Positions 53,701 through 64,000 of a DNA stretch of 64,000 nt are shown here, in pieces. Source of the DNA: Tubiluchus corallicola (lineage: Eukaryota > Priapulida > Priapulimorpha > Priapulimorphida > Tubiluchidae). Positions within the stretch are counted from its first letter, which is position 1. Every line of letters begins with the position of its first letter. Position numbers and translations under genes: made by a program. The stretch covers positions 62,001-126,000 of the forward strand of contig JAQGDQ010000031.1 in the NCBI GenBank assembly GCA_030141605.1, read 5' to 3'. Below the pieces are notes generated by a model. That model did no database searches, was not told the DNA's origin, and saw nothing but the letters and a program-made list of their open reading frames with translations.

Positions 53701-54165
53701 AGGTGCATACTGTGGCCGTACTGACCACCTCTATAGCAAATCATTCTTATTTAGAATGATTCGGTCAGTCATAACCCATAAGGGCTTCTTTAACTGTGTT
53801 AGATAGTGGCCAAGCTGTTAACAAATTGAATTACTATGTACCAGTGCCTTTAGGATTAGTTGCTGTTTCTAGACTTTTTGCAGCTGCTGATCTTTCCAGA
53901 TTTTCCTGACTTCCCAAGAGGCCACAGATTGAAAGACATCCATTTGCTACAAGAGGTCTCATACTTTACTCTAATACTTTATTTTCAGTTTTGTGAATGG
54001 GCAAGTTTCAGTTTTAGTATTAATCTGTTCTAAACGTTTTTGTGGTTGTTTCAGTCAACGCTTGCAAAGAAAACTGAGTTAACAATGCAAAATAAAGCAA
54101 TGGAGGAAACACTGGAGCAGCTAAAAAGTTTTGTAAAAGTTTTCGAGACGAAGCCACCCTCCTGA
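41584..54165 (+). CDS. PHF21A: PHD finger protein 21A/BHC80 homologue (13 coding exons)
   Basis: Component of the LSD1-CoREST histone demethylase complex; the vertebrate PHD finger reads unmethylated H3K4. Exons: 41584-41637, 41967-41999, 42157-42222, 44974-45033, 45875-46048, 47768-47984, 48111-48184, 48438-48507, 49026-49141, 50156-50353, 51161-51233, 52735-52838, 54055-54165; phases consistent, 449 aa. N-terminal helix ([37 protein letters not shown], residues 9-61) matches the vertebrate start. Then come an S/P/Q-rich linker, [17 protein letters not shown] (exon 7), an AT-hook KRPRGRPPK split by intron 8 (residues 246-254), a PHD finger (C312, C315, C324, C327, H332, C335, C350, C353), [16 protein letters not shown], and a C-terminal coiled coil (exons 12-13). 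It is much shorter than the human protein (680 aa) because the Gln/Thr-rich middle is reduced. The PHF21A/PHF21B choice assumes one invertebrate ancestor; family assignment is secure. Confidence 0.93.
43895..44160. other. CpG-rich island-like patch in PHF21A intron 3
   Basis: Within A+T-rich intron sequence this stretch holds many CpGs (AAAACCGCGCCGAA, TCGGCGGCGCAAGCACCGCG). It lies about 0.8 kb upstream of exon 4. It could mark an internal promoter or enhancer, but no start site or conserved motif is proven. Confidence 0.35.
44668..44698 (+). repeat. (TA)n microsatellite in PHF21A intron 3
   Basis: About 31 bp of uninterrupted TA. Confidence 0.95.
46381..47594 (+). mobile_element. hAT-type MITE family T1, copy B, carrying a nested TTAA element
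   Basis: Located in PHF21A intron 5. TIRs TAGTGGCGGCTCGT at the left and ACGAGTCACCACTG at the right. It matches copy A (36066-36614) over both outer parts; the middle 46748-47403 is absent from copy A. The target duplication is not clear here (GCGGAATG versus CTGAAATT). Confidence 0.8.
46744..47407. mobile_element. Nested piggyBac-like MITE flanked by TTAA
   Basis: TTAA at 46744-46747 and 47404-47407 brackets 656 bp whose ends are imperfect inverted repeats (AGCACAAGGAAA at left; inverted right end AGGACAAGAAAA). The sister element at 36.1-36.6 kb has the empty site with a single TTAA, proving insertion. TTAA duplication is the hallmark of piggyBac-type transposition. No transposase is seen. 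Confidence 0.75.
49560..49815. mobile_element. Degenerate second copy of the 23.4-kb hAT-type MITE
   Basis: Lies in PHF21A intron 9. It shares ordered blocks with the 23.4-kb element: CACAAAGATCATGCAT (TACAAAGATCATGCAT there), AAAATTGTGCACAGAAAT, GCTGAATTATTCGAATCTAT, and a terminal ATGCTCACC. The left TIR is lost or unrecognisable and the TTCGAA-rich ends are eroded, so it looks older than the intact copy. Confidence 0.75.
51545..51660 (+). repeat. Local duplication, copy 1 (with TG array)
   Basis: TTTTACTAAATTCTCTT, then GTGATATGTG, a (TG)n/(CG) array (51588-51630) and TAGCTATAGTAACACCACT. Parallels 52395-52510 in the same intron. Confidence 0.6.
52395..52510 (+). repeat. Local duplication, copy 2 (with TG array)
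   Basis: TTTTACTAAATTCTCTTTC, GTGATATATATG, a TG array (52430-52466) and TAGACATAGCAGTGACACT match the order of blocks at 51545-51660. A separate (TA)n run lies at 52327-52348. Confidence 0.6.
53390..53690 (+). repeat. Probable LINE 3' end with TCTAA-type tail
   Basis: T-rich, low-complexity run ending AAAAATAAATATCAG and then AAAAAAATCTAATCTAATCTA, a pentameric tail like those left at LINE 3' ends. The 92-aa frame inside is Phe/Leu/Val-rich and not convincing as protein. Located in PHF21A intron 12. Confidence 0.4.
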
Positions 54166-56613
54166 TTACTCTTTGCTTATTTATTTTTTCTTGTAAAAAA
54201 GGCACATGTTGTATATAACTGTACATGTACATACCTAAGGTTTGTTTTGAAAAGCTGTCATGTGAACATTGTTTTCATAAGTATTTTTGTATTGTTCTAA
54301 TGTTTCAAAGCATCAGTACTTACTATCTTAAGCACTTTCTCAGCTGTTATGAATATTATCTAATAGCTTGTTTACGTATTACGTACTACATAGTCAGACT
54401 TGCAGATAAAATGCAGTTAACTAATATTGTCTGATACAAATTCTGTGCATATGATTATCATGTTTACTCTGAAAAACAGATCTAGGCCTTTCTGGATTTG
54501 TTTCTGGGTATTTAGAGACATTTGTTTTGAAAGAAAGTATTGCTTGTTTAATGCAACAGTCACCAAAATGATGCATATTTTATTATTTTGGCTCTAGCAT
54601 GAATAGTAATGGGTGTAACTCTTATTGTGACAGTAATTTTTGTTTATATAACTTGTATTGTAAATAACTTCAAACTAGTGGAAGCCAAGTGGGCACCTGT
54701 ACCTGTATTGTATTTATTGTTTGTTTAGTTAGGCTGAGTTGTTATTTTTAATAATATGGTAACGATAATTTATATTTATTCGCATAAAAATAGTCTTACC
54801 AAAGTTTTCTGTAGTAAGTGTATACTTTATGTTCTGAAATGGTCTCTTTAGTTGTGTTTTTCTGTAAAGTTGTGTTAACAAGAAATGATATTTTTTGTAA
54901 AAACAAAGCTAAAGTTCAGCCTTCCTGTTTTCACATGGTTTCACTAATGTTGTTACTAGTTTGTTTGTTAGAGTTAGATAATGCTATAGGCACTCGAAAG
55001 CAAAGAGTCTTAGCTAAAGTTGTTAGCACCAACTGTTACCACCATATGAGCAGCTGAGTCATATTACACTAGCCTAAATGATACGTGTAATTCATATTAT
55101 TCCTAGTTTTTCATTATTATCAAACCATAATCAAAGTTTTTAGTTTACTGAAGAAAAAACAGTTGTGTTTAACTAAAAAACAGTTTACTAATGTTACATA
55201 GATTACTACATGGTGAAAATTTATGAAACAAATCTACAAGTGTCACCTGAAGGAATGACCCTACATTCGGTGGGTTTGGATTTAATTACCATTAGCTGTT
55301 ATGGTTAAAATTGGCTAAATTATATGTAATAGGTAAACCTGCAATATTTGAAGTGAGCAAAAAACCTACATTTATACTTAACACATTGTTTGTGAAACTA
55401 AGAGCACGTGTTTGCAACAATGAGGCTCCATTAATTAATACGGTCACAATAAGTTCCATAATTTAACAAAAATATATCATTTAACCACAATTATTTCTCA
55501 GTTTCAATCTAATCATTTTGTTGACAAGAATACTACATTCGCGGTGGTGTAGCTAAAGTTTCGTCAATTTACTGAGCAATACTGACACTGATTTGTGTCT
55601 AGTAAGTAAGTATCTTTATTTTTCAACTTTTTAACAAAAAAAAACACTGAGCATGAAATGATAATATGATTCAAAGTGACAAGATTATTAAATGAGTAAA
55701 TTATCCAAGTTAATGATGTTCAAGTGATTGGTGAAAGGGTGGCGAAAAACTGAAAACTGTCTAGTTGTAGTAATGTTTAAAATCCTGATTAACAAATTTG
55801 CCATTTGACGCTGTGTACTCTGTTGGGGGCGTAAAAATGATGAATGAAAGTCAGTGCGTTCATGTCTTGTGATTTCAAGTCAGGACATGACTGCGCCCTG
55901 TTGATTGCAAGTGTGGTGTGTGCTGCATGCATATTAGGATAATAATATTTGAAATTGAAATTTTATAGCACTGTCTTGCAGTTACAACGTTTGTATACAT
56001 GACTGTCCACTGATTACTAGCAAGTTTTCCAGTACAAAGTAATTTTATTTTCTTCCAGGTATTATTACGGTGTTATATGTACTGTAAAAACCGCTTAAAT
56101 GTGAACTATAAATAATTGATAAAATAACTTAAAGAGCAACCAAAAACGGCAGAAGACTTAAAGAAGTAAGGACAGGCAAAAGGCTAAAAAGTCGTCAAGT
56201 CTGCTACCCTTTGCTATTTAAAAAGTATGCTAGATAAGAACTATTGATTTATTTATTTTTTGTTAATTTTTGCTTTGCAAATTGCAGCAAAGAAATGTAC
56301 TTCTGTGCGAAAAATGAAGTTAATTACTTGTAGTTGTAAAACAGTTGCAGTCCTGAACAAATTTTAGTTGTTTTAACTGTAATTGAGCTAGAAAAAAGAA
56401 TCAATTCTGTGATTAGCCATTAAGGTTTAATCGTATTCGGCAATAAAATTAAAAATTGGGAAAGCCATCAGCATTTCGTCATTATACCAGAGTTAGTATA
56501 AATACTTATCATTAAATAATTTTTGTTAATTCAAATGACAATTAATAATAATAAAGCTCCAATGTTGCTTTAGGTATTTCTACTTCTTGAGTAACAGCTG
56601 CGTGGCTTAAATT
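54166..56613. other. Intergenic region between PHF21A and NAT10
   Basis: Contains the PHF21A 3' UTR and the NAT10 5' region. A+T-rich with no convincing open frame or recognised repeat; AATAAA-type signals occur (for example near 56443 and 56550), but the real cleavage site cannot be chosen by eye. Confidence 0.65.
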
Positions 56614-59600
56614 ATGCCCAGGAAAAAAATCGACAACCGAATTCGTGTTCTGATTGAAAATGGAGTCGCAAACTGTCATCGCACGTTGTTTGTCATTGTT
56701 GGGGACAAGGGCAGAGACCAGGTAAAGTGCACCTGTGTAACAAAAAAACTAATACTATTATTTATTAAGTCTAAAATGTGTTTGTGAATATTTGATTGGG
56801 TTAATTTGCATGCTGTGTCATTTATGAAGACTACACAATCCTATATACAGACTTGAACCTTCAAATTCTTGTTTTAATGACAACTATTTTATATAGCTGT
56901 ATGTTTTTAGACTGTAGAATTAGTGGGTGACAAAAACATTCAGTTTTTTCTTGTTTGTTTCAAGAACTTACTCAAAGTTTAGAAGAGTCAGCTGACATCT
57001 TCATCATCACTTTTGTTATCGTTTGTTATATAGGTAGTCATATTGCATCATATGCTGTCAAAGTCACAAGTAAAGGCTCGTCCATCTGTCTTGTGGTGTT
57101 ACAAGAAGGAACTGGGCTTCAGCAGGTTGGTGCAATGTTTAGCAACTGTACATAGAATTGTGGAATTGTACACCGTGTTACATTTTGTTGTGCATCTAAG
57201 CCATGTTTGTGATAATGAGATTCACAAATGCATGTAAGATTGTGATGTGAAACTCTGGTAGATTGTGCACATGTACTCTGTACAAATAGAACGCTTACTG
57301 CATATTATTTGTAGATTGTGTTTATGCCACACTTATTGCTAAGAATTGTATCAATAAATTCATTAACAAATAGTAACATTCTGGGAATAAAACTGCGTGA
57401 ACGAGAAATGTTTTACTAACTTTAAATTGTTTAAACTCCATAGTGGATAATGTTAAAATGGTATTTCGCCATTTTTTTAGTAAAACCTGAGCCGGAATCT
57501 GGCTGTGTGTAGGAACTACTGAAAAAAGTCCCCTACACTAACCATCTCTTTTGTAAGTTTAAGTACTCCTGGGTATGCACATATTAGCTGGCTTCAGGCA
57601 GTGGTTTTTTATTATCAGCCTTGGATTGTTTTTTAAACTAGTACTGCAGAAAGGTTAGCTGGTATGGAGGGCCAGATTATGACCTTCTGGGGCACCTAGA
57701 CTAGTGAAATTATGCCCAGCCCCTTCATACGGACCCTCTAACTTGCCAGCACCCGTCTTGTATGTTTTTGACTCGTGATATACTTTAGCTAAATTTACGT
57801 GGCTTGAAGTAAACTTATTGTAAATTCTTTAAGTAAATTGGAACAGACATCTTTTGATAAAATATTTGTTAAGAAAAACCATTATTGCTGATCAAATTAG
57901 CACATTTCAACATAACTGTAGTGTAAAGAGATTTTTTACCAAATGTTCTCACAGCTTGATGGATCCTAGGCTGCAGCCTATACTAGCTTATAGGACAATT
58001 TTCCCATCTGGTATAATCTTCTCAGAGGTAAGCTGCATTTCAGCTCTAATTATAATAACTACCATAAACACATCCATCATCTATACTGTTCACTCATTAA
58101 CGATTCAGTGTGGAATGATTCCGCAAAGTAATCACTTTTCTTTGCAGTCACAGAAAGAAAAGGATGAAGCAACTCCAGAAGAAAATCAAGCAGGGATTGA
58201 TCGATGTGAAAGAGGATGATCCATTCGAGTTGTTTATTGTCGCCACAAACATCCGCTACTGCTATTATGCCGAGACACATAAGATTCTAGGAAATACATA
58301 CGGGATGTGTGTCTTACAGGTTTATAGCATCTATTTTCTAGCAACATTACCTCTTTATTTTCTTGCTTTTTTATTGAATCTGCATGAATTTTTTTTAAAT
58401 GCAGTGAAACAAATATTCGTATACTGCAAGACAGACTCAATGTTGAAAACCTGTTAATTTTTTGTACAATTTTGCACACTACCAACCAAAAATCCAACAA
58501 TCGGCAGCAAAGCCTACTTCAAGGAAAGGTAGTCGCTTAGTATGTTGGTTTATTTTACTTTTATCACTTAAACTTACAAAAATATAACAAAAAAAATTGC
58601 AAAAAAACTGTCTATAAAGTATAAAGTTAATTTGAACTACTGGTGTATAAAAATTTTCAGGTGTGTGGTAACCGCCATTCACTTGAAAATTATGATGTAC
58701 CTGGTGGACTTCAGGACTTTTCATAAGCGCATCGTGGCTTTGTGCATGGCTTAAACTAATTCAAACTTCTGCAGCTTACCTATTGTTGATGCAGAAATAT
58801 CTCAAAATTAGCTATTTAATTTTTTATGAAAATTTGTTATATTTTAGACTAAAATTGACAGGGCGCTGCTTTTCTTCTACTAACAAAGTTGTCATTGGCT
58901 GAAGAAAAGGGGCTTTCAAAACGGAGCACCCGAGTGTGAAAAGAAAGCAACTTTAAAGTGATTTTACTAATTACACAAGTGCTTAAAATCACGATTTTAT
59001 TACTAAATCTTTCTAACATTTATCGCAAACATTGAAATAAGCCCCACTTCCCAGAACGCTTGACTTTTCCTTTAACTGTAAATAGCTGTTAAAATTAATC
59101 CTCTATGGTGAGATGTTGTAGCGACAAAAATGTCCTGATCGTGTTAGGATGTGGATACTTCCTTTCTCGGCAAAGTAAACTGGCAAAATCAGTACAATGA
59201 ATAAAAATTCTTAGAGTGAGTACTGAAGTCAAAGCTCAATCATCTGTTCACTGACTAGACTAGGCATTGCTTAGATTTGGTCGCCAAGCACACACTGTAA
59301 CCACTCAGTCATCTCTTTTCTCCCAAAATGCAAAATTGTCGGAAAATGACCCAAATTTTGCTTTATTTAAATAGGATTTTGAAGCGATGACCCCCAACCT
59401 GCTTGCTCGCACTATTGAAACGGTGGAAGGTGGAGGAATTATCTGTATACTTCTCAGAAGCATGGACTCGCTGAAGCAGTTGTACACTCTAACCATGGTT
59501 AGTATCACTTTTTTTAGGTATATTTGTTTTTGAATTTTACTGTTGAAATGTTTTATTCTTTTAGAATGTTTTAAGTAGAATTTAAGTCATGGACAGTTTG

Positions 59601-62600
59601 TTTACAAACATTACCCACTGTGCCCAAATGCCTGATTAAATGTTTAATAGCAGAATGATGATAGTGTACTGTGTTTTTTGATTTACACTTTTATTTTACA
59701 GAAGTCAGGTTAGGGTTATTCCATTGAACATTTTGTTTCTGAAAATTGTCATTATTTAATTCTAACTCAATTGTTCTCATATATTGTAGCTATATGAACA
59801 GCTTGGAGCTTACTTGCAAAATTATACTTTTGTGGCTGTATTGCTATGCTAATTTGTCATTTTAAAGTAAAAAATTGAAGATCATTTATTTTTACAATAG
59901 AAGATTTTCATTAGTTTGCTTAGCTGGAATGTTGTTATTGTAAAATAAAAATGAATTTTCTACACCTGCCTTACAATACTCTGTTCATGATGAAATAGGC
60001 CTATATTGCACTGAAAGATTCTTAATTGTTTTACCATTTCCCATAGGATGTGCATGCGCGGTATCGAACCGAAGCCCACCAAGACGTAGTTCCCAGATTC
60101 AACGAGCGGTTTATCTTGTCCTTGTCATCATGTAAGAACTGCATGATAGTTGATGACCAACTAAACATTTTACCTATCCTTCCACATGTGCTCAGTATAG
60201 AACCTGTTCCTCCACGATCAAAAGTAAGTGGGCTTTGTCAATTATTTGTTGAGCTTAATTATGCGGAGTTATTTGAGTCAACTGCCTACAGTTTTTATAT
60301 ACCTTTGCATAGGTGCTAGATGTTTTTGAGACAGTTAGGCGATTGATTCTATAGTAGCTGTGAGTCTAACACGCGGCACCTACTATATTAGCTTAGTATC
60401 GGTAAAAGCAGACAAACGGCAAATTCGGACTGACGTTTCTCCGCTTTTGTTGGGCAAACCGAGATATGAGTATATTTACGTTTTCGAATAAGATTGTGTT
60501 TCAGACTTACACTGTCTTGTGTTTAGTCTATTTTCACTTTTTAATTTTTTTACAGGAAGAAAGTTTAAGCCCAAACGAGCTTGAATTAAAAAACTTAAAG
60601 GAATCTTTACAAGACACACAGCCGCTTGGAGTCCTTGTTAACTGTACGGTAACGCTCGATCAGGCCAAAGCTGTTCTGAAATTTATCGATGCCATCTCAG
60701 AGAAGACTTTGCGTAGCACGGTTGCCATGACGGCTGCTAGAGGGAGGGGTAAATCGGCCGCTTTGGGGCTAGCCATTGCTTCTGCTGTCGCATTTGGTTA
60801 TTCGAACATATTTGTAACGTCGCCGAGTCCCGAGAATTTAAGGACTTTGTTTGAGTTTGTGTGCAAAGGTTTTGATGCTTTAGAATACCAGGTAAGGATT
60901 TTGTTTGAGTTTGTGTACAAAGGTTTTCATACATTAGGATATCAGGTAAAGTGCAAAAAGCTCTTGTATTCGGTGCAATGTAATAGTTTGTGGACAGTAA
61001 TAGTCCTCTAATGACGGCGGTTTAGTCACGTGACTACTAATAGCATTGTGAGTCTAGGTGAATAATCAAGTTATCACAATGTGTACTATATCAAGGCTAG
61101 TCAGTAAGTGGATGGGTGACCGTCGGATCCAGCACTCATTAGTTGGTTTCTTTTTCCATACTGATTTTAGCCGTTTATCATAGTGAGGGGAAGATGTATT
61201 CACAACCAGAAATGGCTGGCACTTTTTCTGGGTCAGTGTCTCATTTTAGACAATTACCTTTTCAGTGAGCAAGGTTTCAGTCCTCCCACAACCATCAGCA
61301 TTAAGTAAGCCTGTTTACAGTACGTGAGCCTTGAAACTGAGTGCTGAATTCTGGTTTGTAGGAGTGCACGAATGAATAAATGGTTATATATTTGACTCCA
61401 TCAGATATATTCTATATGCTCTTTTGTTCTGTTCAAACATCAATTAAAATTATACTGAGTTATATTAGAAGTTTTGCAATTATTATGTTAAGTCAGCATT
61501 TGTCAACTTTCTACAATGTCTTGTAAAGCATACTTCCAAAGAGACGATAAGTAAATGAGGTTTTGAATTTGTTAAAAGGTGAAGACAGTATTTATTTACC
61601 TTCACTCACTCAGCAGACATAATTAAGGAAATTGTTAGATGAACAAGAAACCTACAAGCAGTGAATAATGTGTGTCTTAATATTTACAGGATCCAAAACG
61701 CATTTTCACCGTAATAGAGTAATTTAGGACATTGTGCACTGTGAGAATTATAATAACTTTTTTCTGGTTGGTAGGAGCACCTGGATTATGAGCTGATTCA
61801 GTCCACCAATCCAGAGTTCAACAAGGCCATCGTAAGAGTCAACATCTACCGTGAGCATCGGCAGACAGTACAGTACATACATGCTACAGACGGCAATAAA
61901 CTTGGACAGGCTGAGTTGGTCGTGATTGATGAAGCAGCAGCAATTCCATTGCCACTTGTAAAGTCGTTGCTTGGTCCTTACCTGGTCTTCATGTCGTCAA
62001 CAGTTAATGGGTGAACTTGCTTGTTATATAAGATTAATCGTTTCCTAATTTCAATAACAGTTAGTGTAGTGTAAGAATATTCTGGTGCTTGTAATTGCTG
62101 TGCATTGAGCTTCTTGGCCTGAAAGATCTAAGTGTTTTTGTCATGTAATGCATTGCTTGCTAATTACTTCTGTCATCATTTGCTTACTAATGCCAGCAGC
62201 TTAAATTCCTGCTATCATGTTAATGTTATAAGTAAAGGGTGAGATGCTTGATGTCAGTTTAATTCAATTCAGTAATGTACAAGCATGCTGAAGTTCTGGG
62301 TTGGTGTCCTAAAAAAGGGAAAAGAATTTCAGATCTTCCAGTTTACTTTTCTGCTGATTCTTACTTTAAAACTGTTATAATTACATAACTAGCAACTGTA
62401 GTAAGCACTTCTGTTTAAGACATGCTGCATAATTCAATAGATATTTCTATTCGGTAAAGTAGTTTATCAATTGAGATAATCTAACTAGCAACCATGTGAC
62501 TACTAATTGGTGTGGGGTGCAACATACTATATTTATATAACACTAGATATGTAAATGACACTTACATTATTGTAAAAACCTACCTAAATGCTTTGCGTAA

Positions 62601-63779
62601 TTAAGCCGACATTTTTTGTATGATCATATAATCATATCTCTGTATTTTTGGTTTTGGTACTTGCATGGTAATAAATAGTCTTATGTTATAATGTTATGTT
62701 ATGTTATGCCATGTTATGCTACATTATATAATGTTATGTCATGTGTTGTGTCATGTCATGTCGTGTCATGTCATTTCATGTCATGTTGTTATTTATATAT
62801 TATGAAGCAGTATATAAAAAGTTGCAGACCCTAATTTTACAAGCTGTGTATTATGGGATCAAAATAATATTGAAGAATGTTGTTTCAGGTATGAAGGCAC
62901 GGGAAGATCACTTTCCCTGAAGCTCATACAGCAAATGAAGCAACAGACGTCAACATTAGGTGCAACAGCTGAGGGTAATGCCATGATTCGGGCAGGGAAA
63001 AAATCAGACTCTCTAGTTTCCGCTTCAGGCAGTAAGTACCCGGGTAACATTACAGATGACAAGGCAATGATGCATTTTTATCTGTTATAGTGTGCCTGGG
63101 TTATTATGATGTTCTTTATTATTATCATTACCTCTTTTCTCAAATTATTTTCGATAGCATTTGTTTCTGTTTGTGTATGTAGTGCACAGTATTTTGTCAA
63201 ATTCAAGTCTGTTTATCGTAACCAACTCATTGTTTAAAATCTAGGCACTCAAACAGTACTAACTGAGAATAATGTAATTTATGCATATAAAATTAATGTT
63301 GAAATGCAATTTGTTAATCAACTAATTAATGACATTATTAAGTTATTAGTACCTTCCATTTTTAATGAGTCACTAGCTTCCAAATGTGGCAAATAAAGGA
63401 AGCAATGAAGTTTTCTTTGTATTTCGTTTCCATGCCAACTGCAAGAGCTAATATAGCCTAAGAGTGAAGAATCCATATCATTAACAAAATGTAGTTAATT
63501 GTTTTTAGTAAAACTACAATTTGTTATTCAGGTCGAGTTCTGCATGAAATTGAACTGGTTGAATCGATTCGGTACAAGCCAGGCGACGAAGTTGAGAAGT
63601 GGCTAAATGAGCTGCTCTGTCTAAATGTTAACAATGTTGAGCGTATATCTTCTGGTTGTCCGGTACCGGAAAACTGCGATCTGTACTATATAAATCGCGA
63701 TTCTCTCTTCAGTTACCACAAAGCCTCGGAGACGTTCCTCCAGCGTCTCATGTCAATTTATGTGTCATCACATTACAAG
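56614..63779 (+). CDS. NAT10: RNA cytidine acetyltransferase NAT10, N-terminal half (gene continues past the window)
   Basis: ATP-dependent N4-acetylcytidine synthase acting on 18S rRNA and tRNA in the nucleolus (Kre33/TmcA family). Exons seen: 56614-56721, 57034-57125, 58148-58319, 59375-59497, 60047-60223, 60556-60891, 61775-62010, 62889-63031, 63532-63779, totalling 545 codons; human is about 1025 aa, so the GNAT acetyltransferase and tRNA-binding parts lie to the right. The start MPRKKIDNRIRVLIENGV matches the family N terminus. Exon 2 gives VVILHHMLSK and SVLWCYKKELGF; exon 3 KILGNTYGMCVLQ; exon 5 RYRTEAHQDV and DDQLNILP. Exon 6 has the P-loop GRGKS (residues 287-291) and exon 7 the Walker B VIDEAA (386-391) of the helicase module. 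Exon 9 ends in KASETFLQRLMSIYVSSHYK with a GTCAGT donor. The 3' end of exon 6 is followed by a tandem copy of itself (see 60841-60948). Confidence 0.95.
58569..59085 (+). repeat. Dispersed repeat R1, copy 2 (uninterrupted)
   Basis: Same family as 3833-4850, in NAT10 intron 3. It carries the empty site GAAAATTTGTTATA (58828-58841), a single copy of the sequence duplicated around the insertion in copy 1. Confidence 0.8.
60312..60468 (+). repeat. Dispersed repeat R2, copy 2 (uninterrupted)
   Basis: Counterpart of the 37.2/38.3-kb repeat, in NAT10 intron 5 just upstream of exon 6. Provides the pre-insertion state of the site that the hAT-like element occupies at 37.25 kb. Confidence 0.75.
60841..60948 (+). 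repeat. 54-bp tandem duplication at the NAT10 exon 6 splice donor
   Basis: Copy 1 (60841-60894) contains the last 51 bp of exon 6 plus the first 3 bp of the intron. Copy 2 (60895-60948) follows directly, with about 7 differences in 54 bp. Each copy ends CAG|GTAA, so two donors lie 54 bp apart, both in frame. Translating through gives LFEFVCKGFDALEYQ then LFEFVYKGFHTLGYQ. Only donor 1 gives the family-like junction EYQ-EHLDYE. Confidence 0.95.
61080..61390 (+). repeat. Candidate SINE with 5S-rRNA/tRNA-like internal promoter motif
   Basis: GGCTAGTCAGTAAGTGGATG followed by GGTGACCG resembles the internal control region of 5S rRNA (TTGGATGGGAGACCG); GGTTTCAGTCCTCCCAC at about 61265 resembles a B-box. 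The segment ends in GAATGAATAAATGG. It is in NAT10 intron 6. A second copy in the window was not found, so the call is tentative. Confidence 0.35.
62675..62790 (+). repeat. Pentanucleotide (ATGTT/ATGTC)n array
   Basis: TATGTTATGTT units drift into CATGTCATGTC units over about 115 bp in NAT10 intron 7. Confidence 0.9.
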
Positions 63780-63804
63780 GTCAGTGTGCAATGCTCATGA
63801 CAAG

Positions 63805-64000
63805 TGCAGTTCTAGTTTAGTTTAGTTTTAGTTTATTAGACACCAAATAAAAAATAAACAACATACATTAAATATATGTACACGCATATACATCATATAA
63901 AAACATGCAATGCACATTAAAATATGTACACACATAAAAACAACATAGTAATAGGGAAGACCCAAAAAGCAAATGCTTATTACATGTTACATGTGCCTTT
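63805..64000 (-). repeat. Probable LINE 3' end, antisense, in NAT10 intron 9
   Basis: Read on the minus strand the segment runs GGGTCTTCCCTATTACTATG ... TTTGGTGTCTAATAAAC and ends in (TAAAC)n-like repeats at 63810-63830, the organisation of a LINE 3' UTR with a short tandem tail. It continues past the window edge. Confidence 0.45.

Noticed and set aside
57640-57780. G/C-rich segment resembling a hAT terminus (GGGCCAGATTATGACCTTCT)
   Set aside because: No inverted partner or target duplication found nearby.
60466-61011. 181-codon frame taken as a complete protein
   Set aside because: It starts in NAT10 intron 5, includes exon 6 and the duplicated donor region, and runs into intron 6; only 60556-60891 is coding by family comparison.

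Overview
This is a eukaryotic, almost certainly metazoan, nuclear window. It is A+T-rich, its genes are split by GT-AG introns of roughly 0.1-4 kb, and it carries many microsatellites and decayed transposable elements. Four conserved animal genes can be assembled exon by exon from similarity to their vertebrate orthologues: MED19 (+), NUP50 (-), a PHF21A/BHC80 homologue (+) and NAT10 (+, running off the right edge). I cannot name the species. Intron density and the element types (non-LTR retroelements, hAT-like and TTAA-flanked miniature elements) fit an invertebrate animal.

Layout. 1-22.5 kb has no gene I can support. It holds long microsatellites, a TIR element inside an ATT repeat, a retroposon inserted into an older dispersed repeat, a degenerate minisatellite and an 8-bp-TSD hAT-type MITE. 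22.6-24.2 kb is a dead LINE (endonuclease and first part of the RT) interrupted by a hAT-type MITE. It ends about 260 bp before the MED19 start codon. MED19 occupies 24.47-27.30 kb in six coding exons (233 aa). 27.3-31.2 kb is intergenic. NUP50 lies on the minus strand at 31.20-36.96 kb (six coding exons, 465 aa). 37-41.6 kb is intergenic, with a 1.06-kb hAT-like insertion splitting another repeat. The PHF21A homologue spans 41.58-54.17 kb (13 coding exons, 449 aa). NAT10 starts at 56.61 kb; nine exons (545 codons, about half the protein) are visible up to 63.78 kb.

The genes are unrelated housekeeping or chromatin genes: Mediator subunit, nuclear-pore import factor, LSD1-complex H3-tail reader, and RNA cytidine acetyltransferase. 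Nothing suggests an operon or gene cluster. I found no new multi-gene system, CRISPR array or defence island. The most noteworthy items are: a 54-bp tandem duplication at the end of NAT10 exon 6 that duplicates the splice donor in frame; changed histone-contact positions in the PHD finger of the PHF21A homologue; and nested transposons whose empty sites are preserved in sister copies within the same window, which allows exact insertion boundaries to be read.
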